Source: an uncultured Neomegalonema sp. | GTDB taxonomy: Bacteria; Pseudomonadota; Alphaproteobacteria; Rhodobacterales; Rhodobacteraceae | Length of the DNA stretch: 64,000 bases | Direction: 5' to 3' | NCBI GenBank assembly: GCA_937911325.1 | Contig: CALDSD010000045.1 | Coordinates: 1 to 64,000 of the forward strand | In this document: piece by piece, positions 1-7,756 of the stretch | Numbering within the stretch: the first letter of the stretch is position 1 | Layout of the letters: each line of letters starts with the position of its first letter | Made by a program: the position numbers and the translations under genes | Notes under the pieces: generated by a model | The model's input: the letters and a program-made list of their open reading frames with translations, nothing else | Database searches by the model: none | What the model was told of the DNA's origin: nothing

Positions 1-1035
1 GTCGGCGACACGGTCGTGGCGGTGGATCCCACAGGGTTCCTCGCCGGGGATCAGATGCAGGCGGATCTTGGCCGGCGCATCCTCGACGCGGTCGACCGAG
101 GCCGCCAGACGCCGGGCCGCGGACAGGCCCAGAACCAGACGCAGAACCAAGCCCAGGCGCTAAAGGTCCTCACCTTCAACGCCGGCGGTGCGGCGCCGAA
201 CGCGATCTGGGGCCAGACCTTCTACAACCGCACCGACGCCGACGCGACCAGCGACCGCGGCGCCTATGACAGCACGCTGACCGGGCTCGTCTTCGGCCGC
301 TATAGCGAAATGCTCGCCGGCGATCTCTATATCGGCGGCGCGCTCGGCGCGCAGGACGGCGAACAGAGCTTTGACGCCGAAAGCTGGCATCTCTTCGCCG
401 GCTATCAGACCGGCGCGACGCTCGGCCCGGTCGACGTGACCGGCGGGCTGACCGTGGGCTACTCGCACACCGATCAGGACCGCACCATCGCCGACAACAC
501 CGCCGCCACCGGCCTGCGCGAGCTCTCGGCCGAATACGGCGCGGTCTTCGTCATGCCGATGATCGGGCTGAGCGCCGATCTCGACCCGGCCGAGGACGCG
601 CAGCTGCGCCCGAGCCTGCGCCTGCGCGCCGCCGCCGTCTTCACCGAAGGCTACGAGGAGGACGGCGGCGCCCTGCCCCTCGACGTCGACGCGCGCACCA
701 CCCGGATCTACGAGCTGCGGGCCCAGGCCGCGCGGATCGTGAACTGGGGCGAGGTCCGCGGCTTTGGCCCGTTCGACGGCGCCGGCGTGACCGCAGGCCT
801 GCGGCTCGGCGCGGATTTCCAGCATGTCGACGGCGACGAGGTCTCCAGCACGGTCGAGGGCCAGGCGCTCGACTTCACGCTCGACGAACAGCAAGCCGTG
901 CGCCCCTTCATCGGCGCCGATCTGACCCTCGCACGGGCGGACGGCATGGCGCTCGACGCCGGCGTCGAGCTCGGCCGCCCGGATCACGACAGCACAGACT
1001 TCAACGCGACCCTCCGCGCGACGCTCCCGTTCTAG
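1..1035 (+). CDS. Autotransporter outer-membrane beta-barrel domain protein (C-terminal part)
   Basis: The reading frame is open to the left edge, so this is the 3' part of a larger gene (344 residues visible). The last ~280 residues alternate short polar and hydrophobic strands and end in ...LRATLPF, with a terminal aromatic Phe as expected for BamA-recognised outer-membrane barrels. An autotransporter beta-domain translocates or anchors an upstream passenger at the cell surface; the passenger lies outside the window. The stretch before the barrel is Gln/Asn-rich, probably a linker. A hairpin lies just after the stop. The barrel assignment is firm; passenger function is unknown. Confidence 0.8.
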   Translation, partial: VGDTVVAVDPTGFLAGDQMQADLGRRILDAVDRGRQTPGRGQAQNQTQNQAQALKVLTFNAGGAAPNAIWGQTFYNRTDADATSDRGAYDSTLTGLVFGRYSEMLAGDLYIGGALGAQDGEQSFDAESWHLFAGYQTGATLGPVDVTGGLTVGYSHTDQDRTIADNTAATGLRELSAEYGAVFVMPMIGLSADLDPAEDAQLRPSLRLRAAAVFTEGYEEDGGALPLDVDARTTRIYELRAQAARIVNWGEVRGFGPFDGAGVTAGLRLGADFQHVDGDEVSSTVEGQALDFTLDEQQAVRPFIGADLTLARADGMALDAGVELGRPDHDSTDFNATLRATLPF

Positions 1036-1045
1036 AGCCGTTCGG

Positions 1046-1071
1046 GGGCGAGGTCAGGCTGTCCCTCGCCC
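1046..1071. terminator. Possible bidirectional terminator hairpin
   Basis: Inverted repeat with 8-bp perfect arms (gggcgagg at 1046-1053, cctcgccc at 1064-1071) between two convergent genes; the right arm lies inside the 3' end of the minus-strand dehydrogenase. No clear T-run follows, so termination is only suggested. Confidence 0.4.
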
Positions 1072-2010
1072 GACCTCGTACCCTTGCTCCTCGGGTTCGT
1101 CGTCGATCATCTCCGACGGGAAGCCGGGATAGCGGATGTCGGCGCCCGTCGCCTCTTCCAGGCGGCGGATCACATCATCAGACTGGCAACGCTCGCCATA
1201 CCGCGCCGCTGTATCCTGCATGATGCCGATGACCATCGGATTGACCTCCAGCGGCACGCCGTTTCGATCCGCGATCGCCTGAAACAATCCAATGTCTTTC
1301 AGCACGAGATCGGTCGTGAAGTTGATGTCGCGGCAGCCGTTGAGGATCATCTGGCTTTCGGTCTCGTGCACGAAGCTGTTGCCCGAGCTGATGCGGATCG
1401 CCTCGTAGGTGGTTCCGAGATCAACGCCGGCCTGGTCCATCACGGTCAACGCCTCGCACAGCGCGACCAGATGCGTCGTCGCAAGAAAGTTGGTCATCAC
1501 CTTCAGCACTGAAGCCGACCCCAGCGGACCGGTGTGCAGCACCCGCCGACCGAGCCGCGTCAACACCGGCAAGGCCTTCTCGAAGGTCTCGCGCTCGCAG
1601 CCGGCGAAAATCGCGATATTGCCCGTCGCGGCGCGGTGGCATCCGCCAGAAACCGGACAATCGATTGGGAGCCCGCCTTGCGCCGCGACCAGGCCGCCGA
1701 GACGTTTGACTTCCGCCTCGTCCGTCGTCGACATCTCGGCCCAGATCAGGCCGGGACGCATGCCCGCGAGAATGCCGCCCTCGCCCTCCATGACGGCCGC
1801 GCAGGCCGCGGGGCTCGGCAGGCAGGTGATGATGTAATCGACGTTCGCGGCCATCTCGGCCGGGCTGTCCGCCCATTTGGCGCCCCCCTCGAGGAAAGGC
1901 CGCGCCGCCTCCTGATCAAGGTCGCGGACCGTCAGGTCGAACCCGTTTCGCAATAGGCTGCCCGCCAGCTTGCCGCCGACATTCCCCAACCCGATAAATC
2001 CGACGCGCAT
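1054..2010 (-). CDS. NAD(P)-dependent beta-hydroxyacid dehydrogenase (3-hydroxyisobutyrate dehydrogenase family)
   Basis: 318 residues, normal for the family. An N-terminal Rossmann motif (GFIGLGNVGGKLA) lies at residues 4-16. The substrate-binding stretch DCPVSGG is near 137, and the catalytic-Lys region LKVMTNFL is near 168, as in HIBADH and tartronate semialdehyde reductases. It reduces or oxidises small beta-hydroxyacids in the cytosol; the exact substrate is not readable. Start supported by an AGGGAG-type ribosome site. It lies 24 bp downstream of an enolase-superfamily gene on the same strand, so a two-gene sugar-acid operon is likely. Confidence 0.85.
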   Translation of the reverse strand: MRVGFIGLGNVGGKLAGSLLRNGFDLTVRDLDQEAARPFLEGGAKWADSPAEMAANVDYIITCLPSPAACAAVMEGEGGILAGMRPGLIWAEMSTTDEAEVKRLGGLVAAQGGLPIDCPVSGGCHRAATGNIAIFAGCERETFEKALPVLTRLGRRVLHTGPLGSASVLKVMTNFLATTHLVALCEALTVMDQAGVDLGTTYEAIRISSGNSFVHETESQMILNGCRDINFTTDLVLKDIGLFQAIADRNGVPLEVNPMVIGIMQDTAARYGERCQSDDVIRRLEEATGADIRYPGFPSEMIDDEPEEQGYEVGRGTA

Positions 2011-2034
2011 GCGGCGACTCCCTCTTTGTTCTGC

Positions 2035-3249
2035 TTATGGCCGCAAACTGTCCACATCGGCCATTTCTAAATGCAACTGTTCCCCTTCATAGGGGTGCGC
2101 TCTGGCGACCTCTTCATCGAGTTCGACGCCCAATCCCGGCTCGGTCGGCGGGATCACGTACCCCTCCTCCCAACGCATCGGCGACTTCAAGATCTTGGCG
2201 TGAAACCCATCCCAGCGCTCGATGCTCTCGAGGATCAGAAAGTTGGGCGAGCAGGTCGCGAGGTGCAGGTTCGCCGCGCCCTCGATCGGACCGCAATAGA
2301 GATGCGGCGCGATCTGCGCGTAATGCGCTTCGGCCATGCCTGCGATCTTCTTGGCCTCCAACAGGCCGCCGACGCGCCCAAGAGCCATCTGCAGGATCGA
2401 CGCGGCTCCGGTCTGCAGCACACGCGCGAATTCGTACTTGGTGCAAAGCCGCTCGCCCGTGGCGATCGGCACCGAGGTCGCGCGGGCGACCTTCGCCATC
2501 TCCTCGGGCATTTCGGGCGGGGTTGGTTCTTCGAACCAGAGCGGGTCGGCCTTTTCGAGCCGTTTCGCCATGCGGATGGCCCCGGCGCTGGTGAACTGCC
2601 CATGCGTCCCAAACAGGAGATCCGCCTTGTCGCCCACCGCCTCGCGCAGACGCGTGACGAACCGTTCCGAGCGATCGAGATCCTCAAGGCTGGGCATGTG
2701 CGGATCGATCACCGTGTAAGGCCCTGCGGGATCGAACTTCACCGCGGTGCACCCCTGCGCGACCCAGTACGCCGCGCGCTCGGCGGCGATGTCAGGATCG
2801 TCGTACACGTTGGGCCCGTCATCGGGATCCGGGTAGACGTTCCCATCGGTCGGATACAGATAGGTGTAGGTCCGAACCCGTTCGCGCACCTTTCCGCCCA
2901 ACAGCTCGTAGACCGGCTTTCCTGCGGCTTTTCCGACGATGTCCCAGCAGGCGCATTCGAGCCCAGAGACCACGCCCATCATCGAGACGTCCGGCCGCTG
3001 CGAAAAACCGGCGCTGTAAGCCCGCCGCCACATCCGTTCGATATGATGCGGATCCTCGCCATCAAACCAACGGGCGAAGACGTCCTGGGTCATCGCCTCG
3101 ATGACGCTCGGCCCAAAAGTCGCGGCGTAGATCTCGCCATAGCCGACGATCCCGCAGGCCGTCGTCAGTTTCACAAAGATGAAATAGCGCCCGCCAAAGC
3201 TGGGCGGCGGATTTCCAACGACGAAGGTCTCAAGGTCTGCCAGACGCAT
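2035..3249 (-). CDS. Mandelate racemase/muconate lactonizing enzyme family protein (enolase superfamily, likely sugar-acid dehydratase)
   Basis: 404 residues with the usual capping domain plus TIM barrel. Visible barrel motifs: VKFDPAG (KxD end of the second strand, as in acid-sugar dehydratases), LWFEEP (metal-ligand Glu), ATGERL (third-ligand Glu) and APHLYCG (catalytic-type His). At the first metal-ligand strand it reads LLFGTHGQ, where many family members carry an Asp (DxHG or DANG), so the metal site may differ. The likely reaction is dehydration or cycloisomerisation of an aldonic or anhydro-sugar acid. It is upstream of, and probably cotranscribed with, the beta-hydroxyacid dehydrogenase. 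Ribosome site GAGGAG is 4 bases before ATG. Confidence 0.82.
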   Translation of the reverse strand: MRLADLETFVVGNPPPSFGGRYFIFVKLTTACGIVGYGEIYAATFGPSVIEAMTQDVFARWFDGEDPHHIERMWRRAYSAGFSQRPDVSMMGVVSGLECACWDIVGKAAGKPVYELLGGKVRERVRTYTYLYPTDGNVYPDPDDGPNVYDDPDIAAERAAYWVAQGCTAVKFDPAGPYTVIDPHMPSLEDLDRSERFVTRLREAVGDKADLLFGTHGQFTSAGAIRMAKRLEKADPLWFEEPTPPEMPEEMAKVARATSVPIATGERLCTKYEFARVLQTGAASILQMALGRVGGLLEAKKIAGMAEAHYAQIAPHLYCGPIEGAANLHLATCSPNFLILESIERWDGFHAKILKSPMRWEEGYVIPPTEPGLGVELDEEVARAHPYEGEQLHLEMADVDSLRP

Positions 3250-3301
3250 GACGCTCCTCTTTCAAGTCTTCGAGGAGATCACAGCATTGACGCGACGCGG
3301 T

Positions 3302-4084
3302 CTAGGCGGAATCCGGCGTCGCCTGGACGTTTTCGTCAGATGGCAAGGCAAGAATGTCGAGATGCCCGATCTCGATGCTGTGACGCAAGAAGGGGCGCCA
3401 TGCGCCAGCCTTCACTCCGCTCGCTTCCGAGCCCATCGCGATCCCATCGGCCAGCTCGTTGACAAGCTCAGGCTCGGAGTCCGGGTCGAGCCGCCACCAT
3501 GCGTCCGCAGTGGACACGTTCCAACCGCGCTCGGAAAGCAACTGCGTCAGTTTCGCGGCGGCGTCTGGCCCAAGCGCCGGCCCAAATCCGATGTCGCGTC
3601 GCTGATATTTGTGGAACGCCTCCAAAACATCCGCGTCATCGCGATGGCGGGGCCGCCAGTGTTCGCGGCCGTCATAAGTCAGCGCCGCGTAGACGATCGC
3701 ATCTTGAGGGAGCAAACGGACGAAGCGGTCGAGCCAGTCGAGCGACACAAGATCGTAGAACGCGGTCGCGGCCACACAATCTGCGTCGGCGACAGCTCGT
3801 TCGATCTCCTCCGCCAGATCGAGATCCAGAACGTCAGCTTCCGGAAACCTCTCCCGCGCGACTGCGAGGACATCGGGGTCATGATCGACCATCCGCCATC
3901 GAGCCGACGCCGGCGCCACGTTCGTCAGGGCTCGACGAAGCGCGCCGGTTCCACAGCCAAGATCGACGATCAGCGGCTCGGTTCGTTCCGAAAGCGCGGC
4001 GCCAAGCTGCTCGATGAGCCTGCGGTCGCGCGCGCGTGCGTCGGCGTCCTCACGCAGGGCTAGCCAGTTTGGCGTGTATTTCAT
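3302..4084 (-). CDS. Class I SAM-dependent methyltransferase
   Basis: 260 residues from the ATG at 4084, chosen because GGAAG lies about 7 bases upstream and a longer reading would run into the divergent glycosyltransferase gene. Motif I is IVDLGCGTGALRRAL near residue 40; motif II (VDHDPDVLA) and the acidic post-motif (DVLDLDL) follow. No N-terminal partner domain. The substrate is not deducible. It is divergent from an OpgH-like glycosyltransferase 46 bp away, inside a block with a pterin-synthase-like protein and a dehydrogenase, suggesting it modifies a product of that block (inference). Confidence 0.75.
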   Translation of the reverse strand: MKYTPNWLALREDADARARDRRLIEQLGAALSERTEPLIVDLGCGTGALRRALTNVAPASARWRMVDHDPDVLAVARERFPEADVLDLDLAEEIERAVADADCVAATAFYDLVSLDWLDRFVRLLPQDAIVYAALTYDGREHWRPRHRDDADVLEAFHKYQRRDIGFGPALGPDAAAKLTQLLSERGWNVSTADAWWRLDPDSEPELVNELADGIAMGSEASGVKAGAWRPFLRHSIEIGHLDILALPSDENVQATPDSA

Positions 4085-4130
4085 AGGACACTTCCCAAAC
4101 CTTAGGTTCCCCAAGACAAGCGCTGTTTCA

Positions 4131-5939
4131 ATGTCCCGCGACGTCCCCAATGACCGACCCGACGCCGCGAGCAACCCAGAGCGCACCCCGGCCGGGATTC
4201 AAGCGAGACGCTCCATTGTCGTCAGGCGGATCGTCGTCTTCACGGCGACCGCCACGCTGACAATAGGGGTGCTGGCTTGGCTCTCAATGATCCTTTCCCC
4301 CGGCGGGATCGGTCTGTTAGACGCGCTCCTGCTTCTGAGCACGATAGCACCGGCGGCATGGATCGTCTTCCTCTTCGTGAACGCTATTGTCGCATTCTAT
4401 CTATTCATGTTCCGCAGCGATCCAACTCAGGCGACGACGCCGGTCGCTCGAGGGTCTGAGGGGACCGAAGAACTCAGCCTTCGGACAGCGATCTTGATGA
4501 CCGTCCGCAACGAGGATCCAGCCCGCGTCTTCTCCCGTTTGGTCGCGATCCGCGAGAATTTGCAAACAACCACGTCCAGCGCGCAGTTCGACGTTTTCGT
4601 TCTGTCGGATACAGACCAGCCGGAGATCGCCGCCACGGAAGAAGAACTCTTCCAAAGACTGCGGCCACAGCTTGCCGGCGACGCCGCCGCATACTATCGA
4701 CGCCGCGACGGGAATGAGGGGTTCAAGGCGGGCAACATCCGCGACTTCGTCGATCACCGGGGCGAGGACTACGACCTGATGCTTTGCCTCGACGCGGACA
4801 GCGTCATGTCGGGCGCGGCGATCGGCGCGCATGCGATGATCATGCAGCGGCATCCGAAGCTGGGCCTCTTGCAGAGTCTGATCTTTCCAGCGGCGGGCGA
4901 GCCGCTGTTTACACGCCTCCTGCGCTTTGGTTCGCAGTGCACGGTTCGCACCCATTACCTCGGGCACGCTTGGTGGCAGGCGGACGCGGGTCCTTTCGGC
5001 GGGCACAACGCGTTCGTGCGTGTCGCGCCCTTCAAGACCCATTGCCGCTTACCCCAGATCGCCGCGAGACCACCTCTCGGCGGCCCAGTGCTGGGTCATG
5101 ATCATGTCGAAGCGGCGATGCTGAGCGCGGCGGGATACGAAGTCAGGTTGCTGCCCGAACCGACCGAGAGTTGGGAAGATCATCCCGCGACAGCGGCCGA
5201 GTTCGCGCTCCGCGACCAACGCTGGGGACGGTGCAACATGCAATACGCCTATCTTCTGGGGTTGCCTGAGCTGACCGGAATGAACCGTTTTCACCTCGCC
5301 CATCTTTTCACGCTCTTTCTTGTGCCCCCTGCGGTGTTGTTTTGCGCGCTCCTGGCGACGCTGAAGACCGTCGACTCGGATGCGCCTGAAATCGATAGCG
5401 GCGAAGCGGGTCTGTTCTTTCTCACGCTTCTGGCGCTGTCGCTCGCGCCAAAACTGGTTGGGTATGTCGACGCTGTTCGCTCGCAGGGCGGAGCCGCGGT
5501 GTTTGGCGGCTGGGCGGCTTACCTTTTTTCGACCGTGCTCGAGATCGTTTTCACCGTTTTGCAGGCTCCGGCGATCCTGTTCCTGACTGGAATGTCGATC
5601 ATCGCGCTCTGGTTGGGCTTCGAAAAGCGCAACGGCTCGGTCTGGATGGCCCCGGCCCGAGACGCGGACGGTCTAAGTTGGCCGCAAGCCTGGCGTGTTT
5701 TCTGGCCGCCGACGGTCTTCGGCGCTGGAACAACGCTCTTCCTGGCCGCCTTCGCCCCAGCGGCGTTGCCCTGGTTTGCGCCCGGCTTGCTCGGATTGAT
5801 CTTCGCGGCCCCGTTCGCTGTCGTCACCGGATCGCGGAAGCTGGGCTTGGCGCTGCGCCGCTCCGGGCTGCTGTTGATCCCGGCGGAAACGAGACCGCAT
5901 GAAATCCTTGAACGGGTGAAGCGGACGACGCTCGCTTAA
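4131..5939 (+). CDS. OpgH/MdoH-like glucans biosynthesis glucosyltransferase, copy 1
   Basis: 602 residues from ATG at 4131 (preferred over an upstream in-frame start lying inside the divergent methyltransferase gene). Two N-terminal membrane segments precede a GT-A glycosyltransferase domain: MTVRNEDP, YRRRDGNEGFKAGNI, LCLDADSVMSG (DxD), GGHNAFVRV, LGHDHVEAAML and an RDQRW motif; several membrane helices follow. OpgH polymerises beta-1,2-glucan backbones at the inner membrane. It is shorter than E. coli OpgH and its RDQRWGRCNMQ differs from the usual RW-C-x-G-N pattern, so activity or specificity may differ. Its stop overlaps that of the convergent pterin-synthase-like gene by 4 bases. Confidence 0.78.
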   Translation: MSRDVPNDRPDAASNPERTPAGIQARRSIVVRRIVVFTATATLTIGVLAWLSMILSPGGIGLLDALLLLSTIAPAAWIVFLFVNAIVAFYLFMFRSDPTQATTPVARGSEGTEELSLRTAILMTVRNEDPARVFSRLVAIRENLQTTTSSAQFDVFVLSDTDQPEIAATEEELFQRLRPQLAGDAAAYYRRRDGNEGFKAGNIRDFVDHRGEDYDLMLCLDADSVMSGAAIGAHAMIMQRHPKLGLLQSLIFPAAGEPLFTRLLRFGSQCTVRTHYLGHAWWQADAGPFGGHNAFVRVAPFKTHCRLPQIAARPPLGGPVLGHDHVEAAMLSAAGYEVRLLPEPTESWEDHPATAAEFALRDQRWGRCNMQYAYLLGLPELTGMNRFHLAHLFTLFLVPPAVLFCALLATLKTVDSDAPEIDSGEAGLFFLTLLALSLAPKLVGYVDAVRSQGGAAVFGGWAAYLFSTVLEIVFTVLQAPAILFLTGMSIIALWLGFEKRNGSVWMAPARDADGLSWPQAWRVFWPPTVFGAGTTLFLAAFAPAALPWFAPGLLGLIFAAPFAVVTGSRKLGLALRRSGLLLIPAETRPHEILERVKRTTLA

Positions 5940-6334
5940 AGGGCGGCTTCGTACCAAGCTTTCGCGACGTGGCTTTCGTTCAGAGTGACCCGAAGCCGCG
6001 AGATCTCGCCAGCCTCCGGCCCCAATCGGCCGTCCCCGATCGCATCCTTGAGCGCATCGAAAACGTGTTTGCAAAGAAACTCGGTGGTCGTCTTCTTTCC
6101 TGCAAACTGCGGAAGCTCGTCGAGATTGGCGTAATTGATCGGCGCAAGGGTTTGCTTCAGCGCGTCGAGCGCCAGGCCGATATCGACGACGATCTCGTCC
6201 TCACCCAGAGTTTCACGAAAGAACGTCGCGTCGACGACATAGGTAGCGCCGTGAAGCTTTTGAGCCGGGCCGAACACCTCGCCGGGCAAGCTGTGGGCGA
6301 TCATGATGTGCTCGCGCACTTCGACGGCGTACAT
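5936..6334 (-). CDS. 6-carboxytetrahydropterin/6-pyruvoyl-tetrahydropterin synthase-like protein with altered active site
   Basis: 132 residues from ATG at 6334. Tunnelling-fold motifs are present: IAHSL (His14), KLHGATY (His28) and a terminal Glu120 that normally anchors the pterin. Key residues of classical PTPS/QueD enzymes are changed: the Cys four residues before the HGH motif is Ala24, the second His of HGH is Ala30, and the LDH catalytic His position reads LDE (residues 71-73). A normal zinc site and catalytic triad are therefore unlikely. It probably belongs to a divergent subfamily binding a pterin-like ligand or acting as partner to the adjacent dehydrogenase (inference). Convergent 4-base overlap with the glycosyltransferase. 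Confidence 0.75.
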   Translation of the reverse strand: MYAVEVREHIMIAHSLPGEVFGPAQKLHGATYVVDATFFRETLGEDEIVVDIGLALDALKQTLAPINYANLDELPQFAGKKTTTEFLCKHVFDALKDAIGDGRLGPEAGEISRLRVTLNESHVAKAWYEAAL

Positions 6335-6345
6335 GGCGATCCCCT

Positions 6346-6609
6346 TTAGTCGCGTCGCGCCAAAAGCGCGCCGGCCACGCCCGGAACGGCCGCCATCACG
6401 CCGGAGAAGATCCGCGCGATGTCCCAGTCCTGTTCGGCCGCGTCGGGGTTGTCGATGAACTGGGCGATGAAGTCGATGCCCGACACCGCCCACACCGCAA
6501 AACCAAACATGAAACCCAGAAACGCCAATCCAACGGCGATCCCCGCCCGACCGCGCCCCGCCAACATGGCGATGAAGCCGACAAGCGACCCAATTAGAAC
6601 GTACAGCAT
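6346..6609 (-). CDS. Small membrane protein of unknown function
   Basis: 87 residues with about three hydrophobic segments (residues 2-18, 23-45 and a weaker C-terminal one) and an acidic DNPDAAEQDWD linker. I chose ATG at 6609 rather than 6615 because GGGAG sits six bases upstream of it. The gene ends 11 bp before the pterin-synthase-like gene on the same strand, so the two are likely cotranscribed. I do not recognise the family. Confidence 0.6.
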   Translation of the reverse strand: MLYVLIGSLVGFIAMLAGRGRAGIAVGLAFLGFMFGFAVWAVSGIDFIAQFIDNPDAAEQDWDIARIFSGVMAAVPGVAGALLARRD

Positions 6610-6635
6610 GCGCATCTCCCGCCTCGCATCTGAAA

Positions 6636-6653
6636 CGCCGCCCTTATGCGGCG
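6636..6653 (-). terminator. Intergenic hairpin downstream of the dehydrogenase
   Basis: Perfect 6-bp arms (cgccgc / gcggcg) around a 6-base loop, followed on the minus strand by a short TTTCA. It lies between the dehydrogenase and the small membrane-protein gene; a weak attenuator or processing site at most. Confidence 0.35.
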
Positions 6654-6688
6654 CATCGCGCGCTCTGGCAATCGTGCAGTCATCCTTT

Positions 6689-7699
6689 TCACCGATACCG
6701 CACCGCGGTTGCGAGACCGTCGGCGCCATCCGCGAGGATCCGTGGGATCGCGTCAGGCAAGTCTTCAAAGCTCACCTCGCCCGTGAGCAACGCCTCGTAC
6801 TTGTCATTGCGCAGCAGCTCCAACGCCTTGGCCAATCGACGACCGTGCGACCAGCGCGGGCGACGGCTTGGCGCCACCTCGCCCACTTGGCTCGAGATCA
6901 TCGTCAGCCGTTGACTGTGAACCGCTCCGCCCAAGGGAGAGCTCGGCCGACCGGACCCAAACCAGCACATTTCGACCAGTTTGCCCTCGCGACCGAGGCA
7001 GCCCAACGCGGTCGCAAGTCCAGCCTCAGTCGCGCTTGTATGAAAGACGATGTCGACGTTCGAAGGGGCGTCGGCTGGTGCGGCGAATGTCACATTTATG
7101 CGATCAGCAAGTGACTTGCGTTGCGGTGCAACATCGATAAGCGTCACATCCGCGCCGGGAAGATCGCCGCAAATCCCCGCCAGCAACCCGCCCAAAACGC
7201 CGCCGCCGACAATGGCGATCCGATCTCCCGGCCCAGCTCCGGCGTCCCATAGACCGTTCAACGCTGTCTCCATATTCGCGGCGAGAACGGCGCGCCTCGG
7301 GGGCAAATCATCGGGCAGCGGCACAACGCTGGCCACCGGCGCCACGAACAGATCTTGATGGGGAAACAGGCAGAAAACGTTTTTTCCCACAAGGTCTTGT
7401 GGTCCAAGTTCAACCTCGCCCACCGCCGCATAGCCGTATTTGACGGGGAACGGAAACGCGCCTTCCTGAAACGGCGCCGTCATCCGTTCGTGCTCGCTCT
7501 CTGGCACCTGTCCCTGAAAGACGAGACGTTCCGTTCCGCGGCTTACGCAGCTCCAGCCGGTCCGCACCAGAACCTCCTCCGCAGAAGGTTCTGGAAATGT
7601 GATCGATTGTGTTTGGACTTGTTGCGCCGCAGCATAGAATAAGGCGCGTGCGCTGATCCGGCCCACATCTGGCCGCGTTTCACCTGTTATCGCCGTCAT
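6689..7699 (-). CDS. Zinc-type alcohol dehydrogenase-like (MDR superfamily) protein
   Basis: 336 residues from ATG at 7699. MDR features: TGWSCVSRGTE near residue 50, KYGYAAVGEVE, and a Rossmann glycine motif IAIVGGGVLGGLLAG near 165. The usual Cys-rich structural zinc loop is absent and catalytic-zinc Cys/His spacing is not canonical, so 'zinc-binding' is uncertain. Divergent from the second OpgH-like gene with 57 bp between starts, and likely cotranscribed with the small membrane gene and pterin-synthase-like gene downstream. The substrate may be the product of that neighbourhood (inference). Confidence 0.72.
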   Translation of the reverse strand: MTAITGETRPDVGRISARALFYAAAQQVQTQSITFPEPSAEEVLVRTGWSCVSRGTERLVFQGQVPESEHERMTAPFQEGAFPFPVKYGYAAVGEVELGPQDLVGKNVFCLFPHQDLFVAPVASVVPLPDDLPPRRAVLAANMETALNGLWDAGAGPGDRIAIVGGGVLGGLLAGICGDLPGADVTLIDVAPQRKSLADRINVTFAAPADAPSNVDIVFHTSATEAGLATALGCLGREGKLVEMCWFGSGRPSSPLGGAVHSQRLTMISSQVGEVAPSRRPRWSHGRRLAKALELLRNDKYEALLTGEVSFEDLPDAIPRILADGADGLATAVRYR

Positions 7700-7756
7700 C
7701 GGCAAACGACCCGCTGAGAAAAAACCCGTCGAATGGGTCAATAGAGGAAACCGAGC

